This document shows positions 1 through 9,093 of a stretch of DNA of 64,000 nt, one piece after another. The notes under the pieces were generated by a model. The model was given only the letters and a program-made list of their open reading frames with translations. It did not search any database and had not been told where the DNA came from. Source of the stretch: Siccirubricoccus soli (lineage in GTDB: Bacteria > Pseudomonadota > Alphaproteobacteria > Acetobacterales > Acetobacteraceae); assembly GCF_024178315.1 (NCBI RefSeq), contig NZ_JAMZIK010000009.1, positions 1 through 64,000 on the forward strand. The letters run 5' to 3'. Numbering within the stretch: the stretch's first letter is position 1; each line of letters starts with the position of its first letter. Both the position numbers and the translations under genes were made by a program.

Positions 1-1
1 C

Positions 2-148
2 CTGTTCCTCAACGCCTACAACTACGCCAGGCGGCTCAAGACGCTGAAGGGCCTCACCCCCTACGAGTTCATCTGCCGATCATGGGCCACCGAGCCACAC
101 AGGTTTACCGCTGACCCGCACCACCAAATGCCGGGACCAAACATCTAG
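2..148 (+). pseudogene. IS481-family transposase, C-terminal end (cut by window edge)
   Basis: An open frame enters from the left edge and stops with TAG at 146-148 after 48 codons. It reads like the last part of IS481-type DDE transposases: an N-A-Y-N-x-A-R-R-L-K stretch, then G-L-T-P-Y-E-F-I-C, then a terminal Q-M-P-G-x-N tail. The upstream part lies outside the window, so I cannot tell whether the element is intact; it is listed here as partial. No terminal inverted repeat could be assigned from the sequence right of the stop. It fits the mobile-element-rich character of the first 16.5 kb. Confidence 0.7.
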
Positions 149-491
149 GGTCCAAATTTGGAAGGCAAAGCGGCCATGGATCGCGAAAGGCAGGACCGAT
201 GGCTTCACGCCCTTCCCGGTCATCCGTTCGCGCCGCACAGCTTCCTGGAAGCCGACATGCGGCCAGCAAAGCCTAATGGCGAGCTTGCCTGGAAAACGGA
301 CCTTCGTCTGCCAAGCGTTAAAGCAAGAAAACTGCATTGAACGGCCAATAAATGTCATTTGTCAGGATTAAACGGGGACACCACTCTCATGGTGCTCACC
401 CCGTGTGGACAAGGGGATGACGGATATCCTCGCGCCTTGTCACGCCGCGGTAGGGCACGGTCGGCCCCCGCCCGGGCCAGGAGTGGCGTTG
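149..491. other. Intergenic, no gene seen
   Basis: Between the transposase stop and the CBS protein. Short open frames here have no recognisable domain or ribosome site. It may include the right end of the IS481 element and the promoter of the CBS gene, but neither could be delimited. Confidence 0.5.
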
Positions 492-1193
492 ATGAACGAG
501 CCCTTGGCACGCAGCCTGATGACGGCACGGGTCACGACGATCCCGCCGGACATGCCGGTCGCCGACATTGCCCGCCTGCTCGCCGAGCACGGTATCTCAG
601 CCGTGCCGGTCGTCGCGGCGGACGGAAGTCTGCTCGGCCTAGTGACGGAGGCCGATCTGATCTGTCGCCTCGCGGCGCAACTCGACGAGGCGCCGTCCTG
701 GCTCGGATCGCTGTTTGCCGATCCGGCGCAGGCGGCAGAACGCTATGCCCGCGCGCATGGTTTTACCGCCGAGGAGGTGATGACCACCGAGGTGGTAACC
801 ATTCCGCCGGATATGCCGGCAGCGGCAATCGCCGCAACGCTAGAACGTCACCGCATCCGACGGGTTTTGGTGGTTGAGCATAGGCGCCTTCTGGGCGTCG
901 TCAGCCGCCGCGATCTGCTCCGTGTCGTCGAGAGCCCGGAGAGGGAGCCTGCCGATGTGCCTGACGAGCGCATCCGGCGCGCCATCGTAGCGAGGATGCG
1001 CCGGCATTATTGGGCGGCGAGCGCCTTGACAGTGGACGTTCACGATGGGGTCGTAGAATTTCACGGCTTCTCGCCTGGCCCATCGGTGCAACGCGCACTG
1101 CGTGTCATGGCCGAGCAGGTGCCTGGCGTGAAGGAGGTCTCCGACCAAACCGTGCCGATACCGGCCGATATCTACGGCTATGGGGCGTACTGA
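492..1193 (+). CDS. CBS-pair and BON domain protein
   Basis: A 233-residue soluble protein. Two CBS motifs (about residues 5-60 and 85-145) form an adenosyl-ligand-binding pair, and a BON domain (about 165-228) follows. The CBS-CBS-BON layout is common in alphaproteobacteria; such proteins are thought to sense nucleotide or energy state, but the partner is unknown. I chose the ATG at 492 because an AGGAG sits at 479-483, a good distance upstream, and the CBS domain begins a few residues later; a GTG at 405 is in frame but adds a stretch without homology character. It stands alone, among mobile-element relics. No signal peptide or membrane segment is evident. Confidence 0.85.
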   Translation: MNEPLARSLMTARVTTIPPDMPVADIARLLAEHGISAVPVVAADGSLLGLVTEADLICRLAAQLDEAPSWLGSLFADPAQAAERYARAHGFTAEEVMTTEVVTIPPDMPAAAIAATLERHRIRRVLVVEHRRLLGVVSRRDLLRVVESPEREPADVPDERIRRAIVARMRRHYWAASALTVDVHDGVVEFHGFSPGPSVQRALRVMAEQVPGVKEVSDQTVPIPADIYGYGAY

Positions 1194-1265
1194 ACCAGCC
1201 GCCCGCCCGCATTCGCTGCGCCGAATAGCAATAGTGAGCAGTGAAAATCTGTTCTGGAGCACGAA

Positions 1266-1559
1266 ATGTCCGATTTTTACCTGAATATGTACCGCCTGAT
1301 CGCAGCAGTCGTGGTAGTCGCACTCTTCTTCGTTACCGCAAGACCGTATTTTTCCAGCGGGATGCGAATTTTTACATGCGCGCTCACGGCAGGCGGCCTC
1401 AACGCTTTTGCTGGAGGTGCGCTGCTGGGCTCCCCTGTCTCCGCCGTTCCGCTCAGATTTCTGATTGCGTTTGTTGGAATCGGAGCAGGTGTAGCTATGC
1501 TTGAGTACCTCTTCCCAGAAAGCGGCAAGCGCAAGCGCATTAGCACCCGATGGCCCTGA
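1266..1559 (+). CDS. Small hydrophobic membrane protein, unknown function
   Basis: A 97-residue protein with about three hydrophobic stretches (roughly residues 9-26, 34-52 and 60-79) and a basic C-terminus rich in Lys and Arg. No family recognised. The local base composition is visibly less GC-rich than the rest of the window, which suggests recent acquisition. Upstream 'GGAGCACGAA' provides a possible ribosome site. It could be an orphan envelope protein of an acquired segment. Coding potential is plausible from the clean hydrophobic pattern but unproven. Confidence 0.5.
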   Translation: MSDFYLNMYRLIAAVVVVALFFVTARPYFSSGMRIFTCALTAGGLNAFAGGALLGSPVSAVPLRFLIAFVGIGAGVAMLEYLFPESGKRKRISTRWP

Positions 1560-1992
1560 GTAGAAACTCAGGACGTGAATCGCCAGATCAACCGAAACTA
1601 GATCGAAGGTGGCCTTACACAGTCATCGACGAGTTCGGTCCAGCCTTCGACACCCGTGGGCTGGCTGACTGTTCGTAAAAGTCGATTGTGCCGAAAAGTC
1701 GGTTGCGAGCATTGGTCGGACTATTCGGAGCAGCACCTGTTCATATCCGGCATGTTATGAATTGAATTGCGGCCAAGCGCGGCCGGAAATCTTTTTGCTT
1801 CGTGCCTTCGGAATGCCCGTACTTTGCATCCCAGTCGAGCGGGACCGGCCTTCAGGCAAATCGACTCGAGCGTCTGCTTTATCGCGGTGAGCGCTCGAGG
1901 ACAGAGCGTCATCTCGGCCAAGGTCTAAGCTCAACTCGTGCCCAGCGGTAACCCCTCGGATGGCCGCTTGCGGATGGGACGCCGCCGTCAGA
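1560..1992. other. Intergenic, lower GC, no gene seen
   Basis: About 430 bases with A/T-richer composition than the core genome. A 66-codon reverse frame exists but lacks any recognisable domain or ribosome site. Nothing else could be assigned. Confidence 0.5.
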
Positions 1993-2745
1993 TTATCGAC
2001 GATGAGACATCACCCGCTGCTCCGGGCAGATCTGGATCTTTGCCTCTCGGCTTTCCGCCCGGGCCATCACCCTAGCCACCGTAGTATGGGTCCATGCACC
2101 GCGGCCTGATGGCGCAGGCACCCCGCGCCCATTCAGCGCCCTGGCCATCGCCGCTTGGCCCGTGACGCCCTCCGCCTGTAGCCGCTGCACCTCCAGGGCC
2201 AGCCGATGCGCCGCCCGCTCGGCCGCCTGCTGGCGCGCCAGGGCGGCCGCGGCGGCGTCTGGGCCTTGGGCAGGCCTGTAGCCCCGGTCGCCGCCCAGCA
2301 CGGCCCCACGCGCCTTGGCAGCCCGCAGCGCCGCCCGAGTGCGCTCGCTGATCAGCTCGCGCTCCTTTTGCGCCATGGCGGCGTAGATCCGCATCATCAG
2401 GTCATCGGCCCCAGGCATGTCGGCGGTCCGGATCGAGTACCCGTCCTCCAGCAGCTACGACAGGGTGTGCGCCCGCCGGGTGATGCGATCGAGCCGTGCC
2501 GCTACCAACACCGCCCCGAGCTGCCGGCAGCGAGCCAGCGCCGCCTGGAAGCCAGGGCGGCGATCATCCTTGCCACTGGCTACGTCAGAGTACTCCGCCA
2601 CCAGCGTCCAGCCCTGAGCCGCGGCGAAGGCTTGGACTGCGGCTCGCTGGGCCTCCAGGCCAAGGCCGCTCTGGCCCTGCTCGGCGGTCGAGACCCGGTA
2701 GAGGCCGACCGCGAGCCTGGCAGCACTGTGCAGCGCCGATCGCAT
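1993..2745 (-). pseudogene. Small serine recombinase, interrupted by one amber codon
   Basis: Read through one TAG at 2455-2457, this is a 250-codon serine recombinase of the resolvase/invertase superfamily. The N-terminal catalytic block has Y-R-V-S-T (Ser19 nucleophile) and the R-L-D-R-I-T-R stretch typical of the family. After the stop come the M-x-x-I-Y-A-A-M-A-Q-K-E-R-E-L-I-S linker helix and a C-terminal recombinase/HTH segment. The amber replaces codon 97; a CAG glutamine to TAG change would explain it. Everything else stays in frame, so the inactivation looks recent. Its ATG (2745-2743) overlaps the TGA of an upstream DUF3489 relic, showing former translational coupling. Confidence 0.85.
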
Positions 2746-2905
2746 CAGCCGGCCTCCGCGATGCGGTAGATGGTGTAGCTGCCCTTGGCGCCTTGCTTGT
2801 TGGGGCCGACCTGCCGGACCCGCTCCAGCACCTCGACGGAGATGCCCTGGCGCTTCTTGAGGCCGGCGAAGAAGCCGCGGACAGTGTGGTTGGCCCAGAG
2901 CCGGG
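2745..2905 (-). pseudogene. DUF3489-like protein, C-terminal relic
   Basis: The last ~50 codons of this reverse frame match the DUF3489 pattern: H-T-V-R-G-F-F-A-G-L-K-K, then a variable stretch and a terminal Y-T-I-Y-R-I. DUF3489 proteins are small putative DNA-binding proteins often found beside serine recombinases in mobile regions. The frame continues upstream, but the sequence beyond about 2905 no longer looks like the family, so the gene was probably truncated by a rearrangement there. The stop TGA overlaps the start of the recombinase in an ATGA arrangement. The junction position is approximate. Confidence 0.5.
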
Positions 2906-2918
2906 GCGCCGGCTGGAG

Positions 2919-3143
2919 ATGGATGAGCGTCGCGGCCGGTTGGTGGACAAGGCCCGGGCCCTGCTGCTGGTCCACCGGCTGGCCCGAGAGGAGCGCGATG
3001 CCCGCCTGACCTGGCCGGCCCGTATCGCTACCGAGCTTGCAGCCGAGCTCGGGGTGGATGCGTATCGCCTGCAGACCCTGCTTGACCGACGGCTGCGGAC
3101 TCACCTCGCCGAGCGGAATGGCGTCCGTGTCGCTGTCGACTGA
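2919..3143 (+). CDS. Small charged hypothetical protein
   Basis: A 74-residue frame rich in Arg, Ala and Leu, predicted mostly helical, with a segment (about residues 25-55) that could form a helix-turn-helix-like pair. A possible ribosome site, GGAG, lies just before the ATG. It begins near the breakpoint of the DUF3489 relic and overlaps the next small frame by 26 bases. I recognise no family. It may be a plasmid or phage accessory protein or simply an open frame in GC-rich DNA; confidence is low. Confidence 0.3.
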   Translation: MDERRGRLVDKARALLLVHRLAREERDARLTWPARIATELAAELGVDAYRLQTLLDRRLRTHLAERNGVRVAVD

Positions 3144-3273
3144 GGCCCTCGAGGCTGTTGCCGGCTTCGAGGGCTCGGCCGAGATCATCGCGGCCTGGAA
3201 CGCCGGCCCGGCGTTCCACGCCCGTGTGGCGCTCTCGATCATGGGCTCGGACCGCTATGGCGAGCGGTTCTGA
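3118..3273 (+). CDS. Very small hypothetical protein
   Basis: A 51-residue frame starting at ATG 3118 inside the end of the preceding small gene. The composition (E-A-L-E-A-V-A-G-F-E, then a hydrophobic middle and an R-Y-G-E-R-F tail) resembles a real protein more than random GC-rich translation, and the overlap with the upstream frame suggests translational coupling. No family recognised. Listed for completeness with low confidence. Confidence 0.3.
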   Translation: MASVSLSTEALEAVAGFEGSAEIIAAWNAGPAFHARVALSIMGSDRYGERF

Positions 3274-3839
3274 AACCGCCTTAAGCGAGAGGACTATCAG
3301 CCCAGCCCGCCACAGCCGTCCCAGACGCTTGTTTCTGCGGGGCAGCTGACGTCTGCCGACGCGTTGACCCTGCCTACAACAACGGCGCCTGCAGTAGCCA
3401 TTCGTCGCTCGACCGGGCCGGTGCCGCGGGCCTCGCGATATGCACGATAGGGCGGCATGGGGCACAGCAGCCGCCGTAGGTAGCCATCCCTTGGCGGTAT
3501 AATCGTGCCAAGCGAAGAGGAGGACTTCCCGAGTCATTCACTGCGACCGAGGCTTTGCCGAGTGATCTGCCCGGACTGCCAAGCAGAAGGATGGCTCTCG
3601 ACGCATCGCTGGCAATGCTCACCGAGCTGATAGGACAAGCTGCTCCGGTAGCATCCAAATCGCCTTCTGCATGCTTCAGCTGAAGCCGGCGGCAGCGAGA
3701 TGCCGTGGCCCTGGGCACCGACTCCTATCTACCAGCTGGCCGCTGGATTCCGGAAGCCCAGCGGCCAGATTGCATCCAGCCGGGGGACGTGTCGTAGTCT
3801 CCAGCGCCGGGCTATGGCCAAGGGTTGGGGGGGGGAAAG
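3274..3839. other. Intergenic, no gene seen
   Basis: About 565 bases. The open frames here have atypical composition and no recognisable domains or ribosome sites. A run of nine G residues just before 3840 forms part of the amidohydrolase leader. Confidence 0.5.
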
Positions 3840-4895
3840 ATGCGCAACTTCGATCATCCCACACGCTACGGGCGGATTTTTCCTCCGAACACGGCTTGGC
3901 TCTCGCAGCGCCCCCAAGAGCCAGCACTGGAGCCAGATCTCTCCGTCATCGATGCGCATCACCATCTGTGGCACCGACCGGACCAGCGCTATCTCCTGCC
4001 GGAATTCCTCGCCGACCTGGATACCGGCCACAGGATCACCGCAACCGTCTTCGTCCAATGCCATGCCATGTACCGCGCCTCTGGCCCAGAGGAGATGCGC
4101 CCGGTCGGCGAGACGGAATTCGTTTCCGGTATAGCCGCCATGAGCGATAGCGGTGCCTCCGGCCCAACGCGGGTTGCCGCTGGCATCGTCGGCTTCGCCG
4201 ATCTCAGGCTCGGCGATCGTGTCGAGCCCGTGCTCGAAGCGCATATGCGTGCGGGTGGAGGACGTTTTCGGGGCGTGCGCCATTCCGCCGCCTGGGATGC
4301 TGATCCGGTCATTGGAAATGGCCATCCAGCTCCGCATCTGCTTCAGCGGGCAGACTTCCGCGCTGGCCTGCAACGGCTTACCGCCCTTGGTCTTTCGTTC
4401 GACCTCTGGGTCTTTCACACCCAGCTGGACGAAGCGCTCGATCTGGTGCGGGCCTGTCCTTCGACCAGCTTCATCCTCGGCCATTGCGGCGGGCCGCTGG
4501 GCTACGGCCCGTATGCGAACCGTACGGAGGAGGTGTTTGCTCATTGGAAGGCAGGCATGACCGCGCTGGCGCGGTGCCCCAATGTCGCCGTGAAGCTTGG
4601 CGGCATGATGATGCGGCTGGCAGCTTACGACTATGGAGCGCTGCCCCTGCCGCCAACCTCCGCGCAGTTGGCGGCGTATTGGCGGCCCTACATCGAAACC
4701 TGCATCGACCTGTTCGGCGCGGATCGATGCCTGTTCGAGAGCAACTTCCCGGTGGAGAAAATGGGTATCGGTTACTCGGAGCTCTGGAATGCCTTTAAGC
4801 TTCTCGCGGCAGGCGCCTCGGCCGATGAGAAGCGTGCCCTGTTCTCCGGCACGTCGGAGCGTGTCTACCGATTGCAAGCGGCATCTAGGGCATAG
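3840..4895 (+). CDS. Amidohydrolase-2 family metal-dependent hydrolase
   Basis: A 351-residue TIM-barrel hydrolase of the amidohydrolase-2 family. The metal-binding H-x-H is in D-A-H-H-H-L-W at residues 38-44, an L-G-H-C-G-G strand lies near 211-216, and a late F-E-S-N-F-P block near 298 supplies the catalytic-Asp region in related lactonases (here Glu-Ser-Asn). Family members hydrolyse lactones or decarboxylate aromatic acids in the cytoplasm; the substrate here cannot be named. I chose the ATG at 3840, which follows a G-rich ribosome site; a TTG at 3825 is possible. The next gene on the strand is a LIV-type binding protein, so uptake and breakdown of one organic acid is conceivable. Confidence 0.85.
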   Translation: MRNFDHPTRYGRIFPPNTAWLSQRPQEPALEPDLSVIDAHHHLWHRPDQRYLLPEFLADLDTGHRITATVFVQCHAMYRASGPEEMRPVGETEFVSGIAAMSDSGASGPTRVAAGIVGFADLRLGDRVEPVLEAHMRAGGGRFRGVRHSAAWDADPVIGNGHPAPHLLQRADFRAGLQRLTALGLSFDLWVFHTQLDEALDLVRACPSTSFILGHCGGPLGYGPYANRTEEVFAHWKAGMTALARCPNVAVKLGGMMMRLAAYDYGALPLPPTSAQLAAYWRPYIETCIDLFGADRCLFESNFPVEKMGIGYSELWNAFKLLAAGASADEKRALFSGTSERVYRLQAASRA

Positions 4896-5329
4896 CGATC
4901 TCGGGACGAATGAGCCGGCCGGGGATCAGCCTGTTTGATGCCTTATCCGCAACAGGTGCCGTTGGGACGCGAGTTGGCAGCGTCAGCAAGGGTGCGCTTT
5001 GCGTACGCAGTACTCAGCACCGACCGGCGCGGTGCATGCTTCTCGGCCGTGCAGGCAGGTGATCGTCGGCGTTGACGCCAAGCGCCGCTTACCCAAACCG
5101 CATCCCCTTGCGACAATCTCAGCAGGCGTGATTGCGAACTATGGGCGGAGAGCTCCGGCCCTCCCTATTGCACGGATGGCCGGCTTGACCCGCCGTCAGT
5201 TCCTCGCAACCATGACGTGGACGATGCACTGGCGGGGTGCACCTCTGTCGGCGCTGGCTTGCTGTCAGCGGTCGTGGAGCAGGTAGCAGTCGGCTGGCAT
5301 CCAAGAACTTACGGGATGGATTCGATCCG
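4896..5329. other. Intergenic, no gene seen
   Basis: About 430 bases between the amidohydrolase and the binding protein. A 95-codon frame at 4999-5286 has no recognisable features and is probably not a gene. No clear terminator was found. Confidence 0.5.
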
Positions 5330-6571
5330 ATGCTGCTGACCCGCCGGCAACTCCTGTCCTCGGCCGGAGCCCTGCCCATATTTGCGTATTCGGGAGCTCG
5401 AGCGCAGCCAGGCGTTGCTGTCCCGACTATCAAGATCTGCGTAATGAGCGATCAGTCGGGCCCCTACAGCAGCACCAGCGGCCCGGTTTCCATCGCCTGC
5501 GTCCGCCAGGCGGTCGAGGATTTCAACCCGGTAGCTCACGGCTTCAATGTGGAGGTCCTGGCCGGCGACCACCAGAACAAGGCAGATGTCGGGGTGAATC
5601 TCACCCGGCAATGGTTCGACCTGGATGGCGCCGACGTCATCATGGACGTATCAAACAGCGCCGTGGCCCTCGCCGTGCAGAATGTCGCGCGGGAAAAGGA
5701 CAAGATCCACCTGAACTCGGCGGCCGCAACCGCGGACCTGACCGGTAAGGCGTGCACGCCGAATGGTGTGCATTGGACCTATGATTCCTGGATGCTGGCC
5801 GCCAGTACCGGCGGCGCGCTGGTGCGCAGCGGCGGCGATAGCTGGTTCTTCATCGTGGCGAATTTCGCCTTCGGCCACGCCCTGGAGCGGGATACGGGAG
5901 ACGCGGTGCGTCGCGCCGGTGGCAAGGTGCTCGGCCGGGTTGCCCACCCCGCGCCCGGCACCTCCGACTTCTCCTCCTTCCTGCTGCAGGCCCAAGCGAG
6001 CCGGGCCAAGATCATCGGCCTTGCGAATGGCGGCGACGATACCGTCAACGTCATCAAGCAGGCAGCGGAATTCGGCATCACCCGCTTCGGCCAGAAGCTT
6101 GCGGCGCTGCTCATGTTCGTCAGTGATGTGCATGCCATCGGCCTGCCGACCGCGCAGGGCCTGCTGCTCACGGAGAGCTTCTACTGGGACCTGAACGACC
6201 GCACACGGGCCTTCACCAATCGTGTACTGAGCAAGACTGGCGGCATCCGCCCGAACATGAACCAAGCCGGCTGCTATTCCGCCGCGACGCATTATCTCAA
6301 GACGGTCGCGCAGATGGGGCCAGCCGAAGCGAAGCGAAGCGGCGCGGCGACGGTCGCGCGCATGAAGGCCCTGGCGACGGACGATGATGCCTTCGGCGCC
6401 GGCGCAATCCGCCCGGATGGGCGCAAGCTCCACGACGTGCATCTGTTCCGGGTGAAGTCGCCGGAGGCAAGCCGCGGTCCGTGGGACTACTATGAGCGCA
6501 TCAGCACCACGCCAGCTGACCAAGCGTTCCGCCCCCTGCGGGAAGGCGGTTGCTCGCTTATTCGCGCATAG
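5330..6571 (+). CDS. LIV-type ABC transporter substrate-binding protein
   Basis: A 413-residue periplasmic binding protein of the branched-chain amino acid/amide (type 1 PBP) family. The N-terminus carries a T-R-R-Q-L-L twin-arginine-like signal followed by a hydrophobic core and a likely cleavage after A-R-A-Q near residue 25. The body begins with I-C-V-M-S-D-Q-S-G-P-Y and has the G-D-H-Q-N-K-A-D-V-G strand-turn seen in this family. It is a clear paralogue of the gene at 37490-38704, sharing the D-H-Q-N-K, T-x-D-F-S-S-F-L-L and A-D-Q-A-F-R-P-L segments. No permease or ATPase genes are adjacent, so it is an orphan that may serve a transporter elsewhere. An upstream in-frame start at 5237 would place the signal internally, so ATG 5330 is preferred. 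Confidence 0.88.
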   Translation: MLLTRRQLLSSAGALPIFAYSGARAQPGVAVPTIKICVMSDQSGPYSSTSGPVSIACVRQAVEDFNPVAHGFNVEVLAGDHQNKADVGVNLTRQWFDLDGADVIMDVSNSAVALAVQNVAREKDKIHLNSAAATADLTGKACTPNGVHWTYDSWMLAASTGGALVRSGGDSWFFIVANFAFGHALERDTGDAVRRAGGKVLGRVAHPAPGTSDFSSFLLQAQASRAKIIGLANGGDDTVNVIKQAAEFGITRFGQKLAALLMFVSDVHAIGLPTAQGLLLTESFYWDLNDRTRAFTNRVLSKTGGIRPNMNQAGCYSAATHYLKTVAQMGPAEAKRSGAATVARMKALATDDDAFGAGAIRPDGRKLHDVHLFRVKSPEASRGPWDYYERISTTPADQAFRPLREGGCSLIRA

Positions 6572-7150
6572 GCTACCGCCGAGGGTATTGGCTGCTGCAG
6601 CATGAGAGTGTCCTGCAACAGGATCGAATGACGAGTTGAGACCGGCGATGCCGATATCCTCATTGCCGTGTTCCCGGTTTCTCGTCGCTGCTCCTGGAGG
6701 AGTGTCGCTGACCGCGACGTCAGGTACCAAACGCCGCGGCATCCTCCGACAGCACGGCCATGAAGGCAGTCCTCTGCTTGAAGTCTCGCGCCCTCTGGTT
6801 GAGCCGTGGGGCGGGGTGCCCCTGGATCCGGCCACCGCACCTCCTCCGCCCGACCAAGCACACGATCCAGGCCCGCCGACCCGCCATCGGTCTTGCCGAG
6901 CCTGTCCAACAGGCCCGACCGGTCGATCAGGCGATCCACGATAAGGTGGAGGATCGGCACCTCCGTCGCCTCCTCCGTTTGCTCCACCCGCCCGTGGCGG
7001 TGCTGGTCGGGCAGCAGCGGGCGCTGTCCATCACCGTGCGAGGTCCGCCGACCCGAAGACGCTGGTCGAAGCCAAAGGAATGGCTGACCGAGGATTTCAG
7101 ATAGGCGGCGATGCGGTCTCAGATACGCGCGCGTATGATCCTCGCCCCGG
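6572..7150. other. Intergenic, no gene recognised
   Basis: About 580 bases between two convergent binding-protein genes. Open frames in several phases show no domain. The stretch may contain an unrecognisable mobile-element remnant, but I cannot support one. Confidence 0.45.
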
Positions 7151-8113
7151 TCAACTGGCGCGCAGGTTGACGGCGCGGATCACACCGAGCCAAAGCGCGC
7201 GGTCGTTGGCGAGGCGCTGCGTGATGGCCGCACGGTCCTCAAAGCGCGGGGTGAGTCCGCCCTCCGCCATGCGCCGGATGACCGCGGGATCCGCCATGAC
7301 GCGTCGTACGGCCGCCTCCAGCTGGTCGACCAGCTCAGGCGCCATTGCCTTTTGACCACAAAGCGCAAACCAGCCGACGACGTTGAAGCTCGGGATCAGC
7401 CGCGATAACGGTGGCACATCCGGAAAGAGCGGAAAGGGCTCTTCGTCTGAGATCGCCAGCAGCCGCAGCGCGCCTTCCTGTACGTGGCGCGTTACGTCGG
7501 CCATGTTTGTGATCATGAAGTCGGTGCGTCCGCCCAGGATGTCGACGATGGCGGGGCTTGCACCGCGATACGGCACATGGACCATATCCACGCCGGTCTT
7601 CTGCTTCAGCAGCTCCCCCTGGAGGTGCTGGGCGGAGCCGACCCCAGCTGAGGCGAAGGTTACCTGTCCGGGCCGCACCCGCGCGGCTGAGAGCACGTCC
7701 TGTACACTGCGGTAGGGCCCATTCGCGGCGACGACGAAGCCATACGAGGACAGCGCGACATTGGCGATCGGCAGCAGTTCCGTCCCCGGGTCGATGGGCA
7801 GGTTTGCGCCAAGAAGCTGCGGCGTGATGGACATGGTGCTCATCGGACAGATGAAGGTCGTGGAGCCGTCCGGAGCGCTTCGTGCCGTTTCCTGCGCGGC
7901 GACTATTCCGTTCACACCGGTGCGGTTCTCCACCACGGCACGAACACCAAGGATCGGTCCCAATGCATCTGCGAGTACTCGCGTCACGAAATCCGAGGAG
8001 CCGCCAGCGGAGGCCCCACTCAGGATCCGCACCGTGCGTTCCTGCGCCGTACCAGGGGACGTTGTGGCCAACGCGAGCAGGGCAGCGACAATGGCGATAT
8101 GCCGGCGTATCAT
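7151..8113 (-). CDS. Tripartite tricarboxylate transporter binding protein (TctC/Bug family)
   Basis: A 320-residue periplasmic protein. An N-terminal signal (about residues 1-23, ending T-A-Q-E) precedes a Bug-type fold: G-G-S-S-D-F-V-T-R near 38, V-E-N-R-T-G-V-N-G near 62, and V-H-V-P-Y-R-G near 173-179, all family hallmarks. Such proteins bind carboxylates or other small solutes for a TctAB membrane complex. No tctA or tctB is nearby, which is usual for the large orphan Bug sets of beta- and alphaproteobacteria. The gene is convergent with the upstream LIV-type protein and its substrate is unknown. Confidence 0.9.
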   Translation of the reverse strand: MIRRHIAIVAALLALATTSPGTAQERTVRILSGASAGGSSDFVTRVLADALGPILGVRAVVENRTGVNGIVAAQETARSAPDGSTTFICPMSTMSITPQLLGANLPIDPGTELLPIANVALSSYGFVVAANGPYRSVQDVLSAARVRPGQVTFASAGVGSAQHLQGELLKQKTGVDMVHVPYRGASPAIVDILGGRTDFMITNMADVTRHVQEGALRLLAISDEEPFPLFPDVPPLSRLIPSFNVVGWFALCGQKAMAPELVDQLEAAVRRVMADPAVIRRMAEGGLTPRFEDRAAITQRLANDRALWLGVIRAVNLRAS

Positions 8114-8686
8114 GGTGCGATCCTCCCTAAACGGCGCGGATTGTCTCGCATCACCGCGCTCCTTTATCTATTTGCGTCCATTCGGCCGTGGCAGCCGGTG
8201 TTCGGTGCAGAAGGCCGCGATAGGGTTCTGACATTGACCCGCCCTGTCAATCTCCGGACATGCTGGAGTTCCGGACCACGACGCAGAACTTCAGCCCGGC
8301 GATCCTCGAGCTTGATGCTGCGATGCATTCCGGCACGACGGCAATTCGGCGTTGGAATGATGCGGCGTCAATGTGGCCGGCAAGCCCAACCGACGGGCAA
8401 TCTTGACCCTACCGAGCAGCAACCGGAGCAGAAAGTCGATGCTGCGATCGCATTGACAGTGGCGGTGGGCCGGACCATGGCAGAGAGCGGGCAGGGCGAT
8501 ATCACGGACTTCCTGCGCAACCGGTGACCGTATGACGAGGCGGTGCTTGGCAAAGCGCCGCATGTCCGACGCACACCGACCACCGTTGCTCGGTGGTGAA
8601 CAGGGACAGGCGAGCGGGCCTGGCGAGGGCATAGCGGGCCGACGGCGTGCTACAATCTCTGCCCCCTGCATCTCAAGGAGGGTCGG
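8114..8686. other. Intergenic, no gene seen
   Basis: About 570 bases between divergent genes. It must contain the promoters for the Bug protein (leftward) and the DUF6152 gene (rightward), but no convincing -35/-10 pair or operator stood out. Confidence 0.45.
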
Positions 8687-9082
8687 ATGGCACACTCCCT
8701 TGTCGGTCGGCGTCCAATGCTCGCCCTTGGGGGCGCCACGCTTGGGCTGGTTGCCCGCGGGACCGCCTACGCCCACCACGGCTGGAGCTGGGCCGAGGAT
8801 GAGCAGATCGAGCTTCGCGGCACAATTCGGGAGATCTACATCGGCCACCCGCATCCTACGCTTCGCGTCGAGACCGCCGAGGGCCTCTGGCTCGTCGAAC
8901 TCGGCAATCCCCGCCAAACGGAGCGCGCCGGCTTCACCGAGGCCTCGGCTGCAGCTGGCGATCAGGTGCTTGCGCTCGGCAATCGCTCCCGGACACGTGA
9001 GGATAAGCGGCTGAAAGCGGTGCGTATCACTGTGCGAGCGCGAACCTATGACATCTACCCCGAGAGGATCCGCGCTGGCTGA
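8687..9082 (+). CDS. DUF6152 family exported protein
   Basis: A 131-residue protein with a twin-arginine-like signal (G-R-R-P-M-L-A-L, cleavage near residue 29 after A-Y-A) and a mature domain starting H-H-G-W-S-W. The H-H-G-W start and the strand pattern (I-E-L-R-G-T-I-R-E-I, G-L-W-L-V-E-L, A-V-R-I-T-V) match DUF6152, an OB-like periplasmic family of unknown role. An AAGGAGGGTCGG ribosome site precedes the ATG. The DUF6644 membrane protein begins 12 bases downstream; the two families frequently occur together. Confidence 0.75.
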   Translation: MAHSLVGRRPMLALGGATLGLVARGTAYAHHGWSWAEDEQIELRGTIREIYIGHPHPTLRVETAEGLWLVELGNPRQTERAGFTEASAAAGDQVLALGNRSRTREDKRLKAVRITVRARTYDIYPERIRAG

Positions 9083-9093
9083 GCCCGCCGGCG

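Noticed and set aside
1721-1921. A 66-codon reverse frame in the low-GC spacer
   Set aside because: No ribosome site, no domain, and composition close to random.
4999-5286. A 95-codon forward frame before the LIV-type binding protein
   Set aside because: No homology features or ribosome site.
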